This document shows, in pieces, positions 1-6,184 of a DNA stretch of 16,557 nt. The DNA is from an uncultured Ruminococcus sp. GTDB taxonomy: Bacteria > Bacillota > Clostridia > Oscillospirales > Ruminococcaceae. The translations under genes and the position numbers were made by a program. Each line of letters opens with the position of its first letter. Positions within the stretch are counted from its first letter, which is position 1. The stretch spans positions 1-16,557 of the forward strand of contig CAJKFZ010000032.1 of assembly GCA_905199285.1 (NCBI GenBank), given 5' to 3'. The notes beneath the pieces are model-generated. The model had not been told where the DNA came from. It did not search any database and saw only the letters and a list, made by a program, of their open reading frames with translations.

Positions 1-1308
1 GGACGCTTCCTCGGCTGGTATTATGGAGAAATAAAGAGAAGAAACGGCGATAATACCGCTCCTCGTGTACTTATCGGAAAAGATACAAGACTTTCAAGCT
101 ATATGTTTGAATATTCGCTCGTAGGCGGACTTACTGCTTCCGGTGCAGACGCTTATCTGCTTCACGTTACAACAACTCCCTCGGTTGCGTATATTTCCCG
201 TGTGGACGGTTTTGACTGCGCAATCATGATCTCGGCAAGCCATAATCCGTATCACGATAACGGTCTTAAACTTATCAACAGATACGGTGAAAAAATGGAG
301 GACGAAGTTATAAATCTCGTCGAGGCTTATCTTGACGGTAAACTGGAGATCTTTGGTCAGAGTTGGAACGAGCTTCCCTTTGCTCTTGATGATAAGATCG
401 GACGTACAGTTGATTACGTTTCCGGAAGAAACCGCTATATCGGCTATCTTATTTCACTTGGAGTTTATTCGTTCAGAGGAAAGAAGATCGGTCTTGACTG
501 CGCAAACGGAGCCGCATGGAACGTTGCAAAGGCTGTTTTTGACGCTCTCGGAGCTGAAACCCACGTTATCAATGCCGAGCCGAACGGTACTAATATCAAT
601 AATAATGCCGGTTCGACTCATATTGAGAATTTACAGAAATTTGTTGTGGAAAACAATCTTGACGCAGGATTTGCTTATGACGGTGACGCTGACCGCTGTC
701 TCTGCGTGGACGAAAAGGGCGGAGTTATTTCGGGCGACCACATTCTTTATATCTACGGACGATATATGAAAGAACGTGAAAAGCTGGTCAATAATACTGT
801 TGTTACAACGGTTATGTCCAATTTTGGTCTTTACAAAGCTTTCGATGAGATCGGTATCAACTACGCTAAAACTGCTGTCGGCGACAAATACGTTTACGAA
901 TACATGAAGGAAAACGGCTGCCGTCTCGGCGGAGAGCAGTCGGGACATATTATCTTCTCGAAGTACGCTTCAACGGGCGACGGTATCCTCACCAGCCTTA
1001 AAATCATGGAGGTTATTATGGCAAGAGGAAAAACGCTCAGTGAGCTTGCCGCTCCATTCAAGGTTTATCCGCAGGTGCTTGAAAATGTAAAGGTCAAGGA
1101 TAAATCTGCCGCTCAGGCTGATAAGGATGTTATTGCCGCAGTTGAAAAAGCTGCCGCTGAACTTGGTGAATCCGGAAGAATCCTTGTACGTGAAAGCGGA
1201 ACAGAGCCGCTGGTGCGTGTAATGGTTGAAGCCGAGGATGAAGAGACTTGCCGCAGGTATGTTGGCGAGGTTGTGGAAGTTCTCAAGGCTAACGGTCATA
1301 CATTATAA
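1..1308 (+). CDS. glmM: Phosphoglucosamine mutase, 5'-truncated by window edge
   Basis: The reading frame is open from base 1 and encodes 435 residues; by comparison with the family about 25 N-terminal residues lie outside the window. The enzyme converts glucosamine-6-phosphate to glucosamine-1-phosphate in the cytoplasm, feeding UDP-GlcNAc and peptidoglycan synthesis. Seen directly: the phosphoserine loop ISASHNP (active serine codon 238-240), the metal-binding DGDADR (679-696), the sugar-binding GGEQSGH (about 928-948) and the C-terminal phosphate loop RESGTEPLVRVMVE. The usual GlmM form of that loop is RPSGTEP, so Glu replaces Pro here. The family (alpha-D-phosphohexomutase) is certain. 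GlmM rather than phosphomannomutase rests on the overall motif set. The true start is not visible. Confidence 0.88.
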   Translation, partial: GRFLGWYYGEIKRRNGDNTAPRVLIGKDTRLSSYMFEYSLVGGLTASGADAYLLHVTTTPSVAYISRVDGFDCAIMISASHNPYHDNGLKLINRYGEKMEDEVINLVEAYLDGKLEIFGQSWNELPFALDDKIGRTVDYVSGRNRYIGYLISLGVYSFRGKKIGLDCANGAAWNVAKAVFDALGAETHVINAEPNGTNINNNAGSTHIENLQKFVVENNLDAGFAYDGDADRCLCVDEKGGVISGDHILYIYGRYMKEREKLVNNTVVTTVMSNFGLYKAFDEIGINYAKTAVGDKYVYEYMKENGCRLGGEQSGHIIFSKYASTGDGILTSLKIMEVIMARGKTLSELAAPFKVYPQVLENVKVKDKSAAQADKDVIAAVEKAAAELGESGRILVRESGTEPLVRVMVEAEDEETCRRYVGEVVEVLKANGHTL

Positions 1309-1316
1309 ATTAAAAT

Positions 1317-1340
1317 CAGGGACGGAAAAAGCCGTCCCTG
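1317..1340 (+). terminator. Hairpin after glmM, probable terminator
   Basis: A perfect 9-bp stem (1317-1325 with 1332-1340) encloses a 6-nt loop and starts 8 bases after the glmM stop. The sequence after the stem is TATTCATT rather than a clean T run, so termination may be partial and read-through into the GH43 gene is possible. Confidence 0.55.
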
Positions 1341-1426
1341 TATTCATTAGATGTTCATTTTCTTCTTTTTAAAGCGATTTCGTTTCCGCTTTCACCTTCT
1401 GTTAACGGTTTGTTCTCTCTGGCGCA

Positions 1427-1595
1427 GCCTAATTATTTCAAATCCCTTATTGGGATTTGAAATAATTAATACCGGGTTTCCAAAGGGGATGTACTCCCAT
1501 TTGGCAGGGGGTCAGGGGTGACTCCCTACAGTGTAGGGAGATGTCAGCTTGCTGACAGAGGGTACGGGCGACCGTTGGGAGCAGAGTCCCCCTTA
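1427..1595 (-). repeat. Structured dispersed element, copy A
   Basis: This block of about 170 bp is collinear with the reverse complement of 14470-14641. It holds a 17-bp perfect AT-rich stem (1430-1446 with 1452-1468, loop TTATT), a stem at 1480-1488/1496-1504 with one mismatch at 1499, a stem at 1522-1529/1533-1540, and a stem at 1543-1547/1552-1556. A fifth stem that is clear in copy B is degraded here. The strand sign only marks opposite orientation to copy B. It fills most of the gap between glmM and the GH43 gene and ends 35 bases before that gene's ATG, so it would lie in the 5' leader if transcription enters from upstream. I found no target-site duplication, no coding potential and no promoter inside it. 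Confidence 0.85.
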
Positions 1596-1630
1596 GAAAG
1601 ATGAAGAAAATGAATATACGGAGGTTTTAA

Positions 1631-3121
1631 ATGAATAAAAATCAGGTTTACAATCCATATCTTCCGCTTGACGAATACATCCCCGACGGTGAACCGCACG
1701 TTTTCGGAGACAGGGTTTATCTTTACGGCTCTCACGATAAAGAGGGCGGTCACACTTTCTGCATGGAGGATTATACGGTTTACTCTGCTCCTGTGGACGA
1801 TCTTTCACAGTGGAGAAAAGAGGGCGTTATCTATCGTGCGGAACAGGATCCAAACTACGCTGAAAGACCGTATATGTACGCTCCCGATGTTGTTCAGGGC
1901 AATGACGGCAGATATTATCTTTATTATTGTATGTCGGGCGAATACGGAGTGGGAGGCTATTTCGGACCAATATCTGTCGCAGTCTGCGATACTCCTGCCG
2001 GACAATATGAATATCTCGGCTTTGTGCGCTATCCGGACGGTACTCCGATGAGCGATTACGTCTGTTTCGATCCTTGTGCTTTTAATGATAACGGAATTAT
2101 CAGAATTTATTACGGTACGCAGTATATGAACGAAAGCAATGAGATTTTTGCTTTTGATCCGGATAAGCTTGCCGAAGTATGCAAAAGATTCAATAAATCG
2201 ACGGAGGAAGTTCTCGGAACTCCTGATAACGTAAACGGAGCTTGCATGGTCGTTCTGGAAGACGATATGCTCACGGTTAAGGAGAATCCAAAGCATATTA
2301 TACCGTATGAAGCCGATTTTGGCGGTCATGAATTCTTTGAGGCAAGCTCGATGCGAAAAGTTGGCGAGAAGTATTATTTTGTGTTCTCTTCACAGAAAAA
2401 TCACGAGCTTTGCTATGCGGTAAGCGATTTTCCTGACCGTGATTTCGTTTACGGCGGAACTATAGTCTCCAACGGTGATGTCGGCATAAACGGTATTACC
2501 GATGAAAAACGCCTTAACATGACCGGAACGACTCACGGAAGTATTATCGAGATAAACGGAGAGTGGTACGTTTTTTACCATAGGCTGACTCATAAATCCG
2601 ATTATAGCCGTCAGGCGTGTGCTGAGAAAATTACTATCGAACAGGACGGTTCGATAAATCAGGTTGAAATAACGTCATGCGGACTTAATGGAAAGCCGCT
2701 TGTCGGTATGGGAACGTATCCGGCGGTAATTGCCTGCAATATTACGAACGGCAGAATGCCACACGGCTCTAATAAGATTTTTACCGAAAGCTTCCCTAAT
2801 GTCACAAATTCAGGCGATGAGCGTTATATCGGTGAAATATGCGACGAAACTCTTATCGGATTCAAGTATTTTGAGTTCGGAAAATCCGAAAAGCTCGGAA
2901 TCGTTTTCAGAGGTGAAAAAAACAGCGATTATGCAGGAAAACTTCTTGTTTATTTATCGGAGCCGAGTGATAAGCCTTCAGCAGAAATAACGCTTCCGTC
3001 CGGCTGCATAGAATGGACTAAGATTTTCACGGAAATTAATTTCCCTGATGGAAAAAGTCCGCTTAGTCTTATTTATAAGGGAAGTGGTTGTATTGAGCTT
3101 AAAGAAATCGTTTTTGCATGA
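1631..3121 (+). CDS. Glycoside hydrolase family 43, probable cytoplasmic arabinofuranosidase/xylosidase
   Basis: The protein is 496 residues with no signal peptide, so it probably acts on imported oligosaccharides in the cytoplasm. Residues 1-350 fit the GH43 five-bladed propeller. The candidate general base is D19 in IPDGEPHVF, the pKa-modulating Asp is D147 in CFDPCAF, and the general acid is E238 in FFEASSMRK; H302 (THGS) and YHR at 316-318 fit the active-site blade. Residues about 380-496 form a separate beta-rich domain resembling the C-terminal sandwich (CBM6-like) of many GH43 enzymes. CGGAGG at 1619-1624 sits 6 bases before ATG 1631 and fixes the start. GH43 enzymes usually cleave alpha-L-arabinofuranosyl or beta-D-xylosyl bonds in hemicellulose; the exact substrate cannot be read from the sequence. 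No own promoter or terminator is obvious. Confidence 0.85.
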   Translation: MNKNQVYNPYLPLDEYIPDGEPHVFGDRVYLYGSHDKEGGHTFCMEDYTVYSAPVDDLSQWRKEGVIYRAEQDPNYAERPYMYAPDVVQGNDGRYYLYYCMSGEYGVGGYFGPISVAVCDTPAGQYEYLGFVRYPDGTPMSDYVCFDPCAFNDNGIIRIYYGTQYMNESNEIFAFDPDKLAEVCKRFNKSTEEVLGTPDNVNGACMVVLEDDMLTVKENPKHIIPYEADFGGHEFFEASSMRKVGEKYYFVFSSQKNHELCYAVSDFPDRDFVYGGTIVSNGDVGINGITDEKRLNMTGTTHGSIIEINGEWYVFYHRLTHKSDYSRQACAEKITIEQDGSINQVEITSCGLNGKPLVGMGTYPAVIACNITNGRMPHGSNKIFTESFPNVTNSGDERYIGEICDETLIGFKYFEFGKSEKLGIVFRGEKNSDYAGKLLVYLSEPSDKPSAEITLPSGCIEWTKIFTEINFPDGKSPLSLIYKGSGCIELKEIVFA

Positions 3122-3228
3122 TCTTTCACTCCTTTTTCACATTTATTGTTAAATTCAGCAAATCGCCTATTTATATTCTGCCAACATTTGGATAAATGCT
3201 GGAAAATATCAGAAAACAGCGAAAAACA

Positions 3229-3258
3229 TTGACAATTTGGAATATAAAGTGGTATAAT
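3229..3258 (+). promoter_or_regulatory. Strong sigma-A promoter of the polysaccharide co-polymerase gene
   Basis: TTGACA at 3229-3234 and TATAAT at 3253-3258 are both perfect, with an 18-bp spacer. TGG directly before the -10 makes it an extended -10 (TGnTATAAT). The expected start is near 3265. The leader then carries a small stem GCGGA/TCCGC (3268-3272 with 3277-3281) and a GGAGG ribosome site at 3295-3299. Confidence 0.85.
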
Positions 3259-3304
3259 ATATCGACGGCGGAATTATCCGCAATTTTAAAATCTGGAGGA
3301 CAAA

Positions 3305-4879
3305 ATGGCTAAATCTGAGGAACGTAACCTTAATGTTACAATCAAAAATGAGCCGGATGATAAAGACTCTGTCGTTATTTCTCTGGCTGGAATTTGTAAA
3401 ATGCTGAAAAAATATTTTCTGCCTTGGATAATTATTGCTGTGATTATCGGAGTTGGAGTGCTTGGCTTTACAGCTCTAAAGGTGAGAAAAAGCAAAACTC
3501 CGCTTACGGCTCTTGTAAGCTTTAATTACGACGGAATTGAAAAAGGTCTTGATCCTGCCGGACAAACTTTTGATATCAATATGATCAAGAATCCGCAGGT
3601 TATTACAAATGCTCTTATTGAGAACAATATGGATATAGAAAAAGTTTCAGATATAAGAGATAATCTCCGTTTTAGCGGCATTATGCCGGAGGATGCTATC
3701 GACAGAATTACCGTTTACAAAAGTATTTATGAAAATGCAAACAGCGGTAATCTCTCTGCTGCACAGGCTATGCTCGATGTTGACTATTATCCTACTCAGT
3801 ACACAGTAAGTTTCAATTATGCCGCAGCAGGTATCGGCTCATCGGACGCAGTTCTTGTTCTGAACAGCATACTGAATAATTTCAGAACATATTTCTTCAA
3901 TCGCTATGGTTATAATCAGGCTCTTGGTTCTGCCGTTGCCGCTATTGATTATGCTGATTACGATTACTCTGAAGCTGTCGATCTTTTCAGAACAACTCTC
4001 GATACTCTTGCAAAATATGTAAACGATCTTGCTACGGATGATTCGACATATTTCCGTTCAAGCCAGAGCGGTCATACATTCAATGATATTTATCAGTCTA
4101 TCAATTCTGTAAAAACTATAGATCTGGACAGAATTTCTTCTTATGTAACCGTTAATAACGTTACCAAAAACAGAGAATCGACAATTGCATATTATCAGTA
4201 CAGAATAGATTCCCTCACAAGAAACAAGGACTCCCTTACTGAAAAGCTTAATAACCTTAAGGAAACTATTGATTCCTATAAGAAGGATTCGATTCTCGTC
4301 GTTGCAGGCGTAGAGAGCGGAAATACTGAGCTTACTCAAGCTTCCGAGGAATATGACAAGCTTATTGAAAGAAGAGATTCTATCGCATCTGAACTTGCTG
4401 AAACAAAGCAGAATATTAAATTCTACACACAGAGAAAAGAAGGACTTGAAAAATCTGCTACAAGCACTCCTGAAATGGCTGAATATGTTGATGAACAGCT
4501 CGTTTCGCTCAATCAGAAGCTTGAAAAGCTGATTGAAGATACAAGAATCACTTCAGAAGAGTACTTTGAAACTGTAGAATTTGCAAACGCTTATAACATC
4601 CTTGTACCGGCTTCAAATCCTAATAAGGCTTCTATAAAGGCAGTTTTACACAATTCAATGATGCCTGCGATCATTGCCGAAGCTCTTGTTCTTATCGTTT
4701 ATCTTGCCGTTGCATTTATTATGGCTATAAAGAATGAGAATTCTAAGAAGCTTGCTGTTGAATCGGCTTCTGACGATGATGACGAAAACGAAGAGGATGA
4801 CAATAGAAGCGTAGGAGATTCCGACAAATCGGAAACTGGCGCAAATACTAAAAAATCTTCTGTAAAGAAAAATAAATAA
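3305..4879 (+). CDS. Wzz-like polysaccharide co-polymerase / chain-length regulator
   Basis: The 524-residue protein has the PCP topology: a short cytoplasmic N-terminus, TM1 at about 39-58, a long extracytoplasmic region with predicted coiled coil at about 295-430, and TM2 at about 452-475. A Pro-containing stretch (LVPASNPNKAS) precedes TM2, as in Wzz/CapA-type proteins. Such proteins set chain length or assist export of surface polysaccharide. The cytoplasmic tail (about 476-524) has no kinase domain and no tyrosine cluster; it is an acidic run (SDDDDENEEDD) followed by a Lys-rich end. No glycosyltransferase, flippase or kinase gene lies beside it, so it is an orphan. The start is supported by GGAGG at 3295-3299. 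Sequence similarity to well-studied Wzz is weak, so topology carries the call. Confidence 0.6.
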   Translation: MAKSEERNLNVTIKNEPDDKDSVVISLAGICKMLKKYFLPWIIIAVIIGVGVLGFTALKVRKSKTPLTALVSFNYDGIEKGLDPAGQTFDINMIKNPQVITNALIENNMDIEKVSDIRDNLRFSGIMPEDAIDRITVYKSIYENANSGNLSAAQAMLDVDYYPTQYTVSFNYAAAGIGSSDAVLVLNSILNNFRTYFFNRYGYNQALGSAVAAIDYADYDYSEAVDLFRTTLDTLAKYVNDLATDDSTYFRSSQSGHTFNDIYQSINSVKTIDLDRISSYVTVNNVTKNRESTIAYYQYRIDSLTRNKDSLTEKLNNLKETIDSYKKDSILVVAGVESGNTELTQASEEYDKLIERRDSIASELAETKQNIKFYTQRKEGLEKSATSTPEMAEYVDEQLVSLNQKLEKLIEDTRITSEEYFETVEFANAYNILVPASNPNKASIKAVLHNSMMPAIIAEALVLIVYLAVAFIMAIKNENSKKLAVESASDDDDENEEDDNRSVGDSDKSETGANTKKSSVKKNK

Positions 4880-4883
4880 ATAT

Positions 4884-4933
4884 AAACCTGTATCAGCAGT
4901 TCGATTAACAATCTGATGATACAGGTTTTTTTT
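4884..4933. terminator. Shared bidirectional terminator between co-polymerase gene and feoB
   Basis: A 12-bp perfect stem (4884-4895 with 4917-4928) is extended inside the loop by CAG/CTG (4897-4899 with 4913-4915). A T run at 4926-4933 serves the plus-strand gene. The last bases of the minus-strand feoB reading frame, including its stop codon, lie in this T run. Confidence 0.85.
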
Positions 4934-6056
4934 AATGGTTTATTTTGAAGCCGGCCATAGGCGGAAGCATGACGGACACTACCCATGCGAGAACTTTGTA
5001 GATTCCTTGAATAAGTACGCCTTCGAGCCAATTTGGTGCGCCGGATTTTATCATTCCCGCTGAAATTTTGTCGCCGAGAGCGAAAAGGCCGTTTCCGAGA
5101 AGTTCTGACGGATAATTTGCTCCGGCAATGGTGATCCAGAGAATCAGTCCGAAAAGCAGGAGCATTGCAGGAACTCCAAATTTGCGGCTGAGAAGAATTT
5201 TATCAAGTTTTCTGTCACGAAGATATGGCGAGGTTTTTCCGGTTCGGACAGCCCTGCGTGCTATCGAACGACTTCTGTCAATATCAGCAGCAATGATGCT
5301 ATCCGAAATTTTTTCCTGAGTATAGCCATTTTCAGCGAGAGATGAGATGATTTCTGAGGCATTTTCGCTTATCTCAATGGCAGTATCTTCATATTCGGAA
5401 GCCCTTTTAAGAAATTCGGTATCGCCTTCAAGAATTCGCAGTGCGACCGTTCTTGAGGACATTTTTTTCACGCATCCGCTGATTTCCGTTTGGATTTTGG
5501 CAAGCGCTGTTTCGAGTTCTTCCGGTAGTGCGCTGTGAAAAACGGAGTCCTTTACAGGCTCGTCTATGAGACTGCAAAGACGTTTTTTCATTTCATCAAG
5601 ACCTTTTCCGCTTCTTGCCGTCATTCCGACAACGGGAACTCCGAGAAGCTCTTCCAGAAGCGCAAGGTCAATTTCGATTCCTTTTATTTTTGCTTCATCA
5701 AGAAGATTAACGCATATCATTGTTCTTGGAGCTGCTTCTATTATCTGTAGGGCAAGATTGAGATTCCTTTCAAGACAAGTTGCATCGCAGATAACGATAA
5801 CTGCCTCTGCTCCGCCAAAACAGATAAAATCACGGGCAGATTCTTCTTCGGCGGAATTTGCTCTGAGAGAGTAAGTTCCGGCTATATCTTCGATAGTGAA
5901 GTTGAGTCCGTTATATTCAAAGCGTCCTTCTGCTCCGGCAACAGTTTTTCCTGCCCAGTTGCCGGTATGCTGTTTCATTCCGGTCAGAGCGTTAAAAACA
6001 GTAGATTTTCCGACGTTTGGGTTTCCGGCAAGGGCGACAAGATGATTTTCCGACAT
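4932..6056 (-). CDS. feoB: FeoB ferrous iron transporter, C-terminally truncated
   Basis: The 374-residue product carries the N-terminal GTPase of FeoB: G1 GNPNVGKS (11-18), switch Thr near 38, G3 DIAG (57-60) and G4 NLLD (117-120). A helical regulatory domain runs to about 275, then two membrane segments (about 294-312 and 344-367). The frame ends just after SVMLPPMA, a point where full FeoB continues into the Gate motifs and roughly 250-400 more residues of membrane core; here only GFKINH and a stop follow. No remnant of the missing half lies downstream, because the next gene is intact and convergent. No feoA is adjacent. Start ATG at 6056 is preceded by AGGAGGT (6063-6069). As it stands it can bind GTP but should not form the complete iron channel. 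It may be a decayed gene, a stand-alone regulatory half, or an assembly junction. Confidence 0.85.
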   Translation of the reverse strand: MSENHLVALAGNPNVGKSTVFNALTGMKQHTGNWAGKTVAGAEGRFEYNGLNFTIEDIAGTYSLRANSAEEESARDFICFGGAEAVIVICDATCLERNLNLALQIIEAAPRTMICVNLLDEAKIKGIEIDLALLEELLGVPVVGMTARSGKGLDEMKKRLCSLIDEPVKDSVFHSALPEELETALAKIQTEISGCVKKMSSRTVALRILEGDTEFLKRASEYEDTAIEISENASEIISSLAENGYTQEKISDSIIAADIDRSRSIARRAVRTGKTSPYLRDRKLDKILLSRKFGVPAMLLLFGLILWITIAGANYPSELLGNGLFALGDKISAGMIKSGAPNWLEGVLIQGIYKVLAWVVSVMLPPMAGFKINH

Positions 6057-6100
6057 ATTCCGACCTCCTGAAATTGTTCTGTATTAAGATATGTCGGAAA
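6047..6100 (-). promoter_or_regulatory. feoB leader hairpin that buries the start codon
   Basis: A 12-bp perfect inverted repeat (6089-6100 with 6047-6058) would form in the feoB mRNA. The downstream arm contains the AUG (6054-6056). The 30-nt loop contains the ribosome site AGGAGGT. GTCGGAA occurs twice, once beside the ribosome site and once after the AUG, so the upstream arm could pair with either. The predicted transcription start (about 6095-6098) lies at the edge of the upstream arm, so the full stem depends on the real start site. Confidence 0.5.
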
Positions 6101-6103
6101 CAG

Positions 6104-6133
6104 ATTTTATGTGAATACAATAGGTAGTGTCAA
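6104..6133 (-). promoter_or_regulatory. feoB promoter
   Basis: On the minus strand TTGACA (6128-6133) and TAAAAT (6104-6109) are separated by 18 bp. The expected start is near 6097. No recognisable Fur or DtxR box overlaps it. Confidence 0.7.
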
Positions 6134-6140
6134 CACAACC

Positions 6141-6170
6141 AAAAAACTGCCGGACTAAAAAGTCCGGCAG
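6141..6170 (-). terminator. Terminator of the GH5 cellulase gene
   Basis: A perfect 9-bp GC-rich stem (6147-6155 with 6162-6170, loop of 6) lies just past the cellulase stop. On the minus strand it is followed by six T (6141-6146). A T-rich stretch on the other side (6174-6181) would let it work in both directions. Confidence 0.88.
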
Positions 6171-6184
6171 CAATATTTTTTTGA

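Noticed and set aside
1427..1595. Copy A as a transposon remnant or MITE
   Set aside because: I found no target-site duplication and no terminal inverted repeats across the whole element; the internal hairpins are what is conserved.
3181..3202. Hairpin CCAACATTT/AAATGCTGG as a GH43 terminator
   Set aside because: The stem has a mismatch, the loop is tiny and no T run follows on the plus strand.
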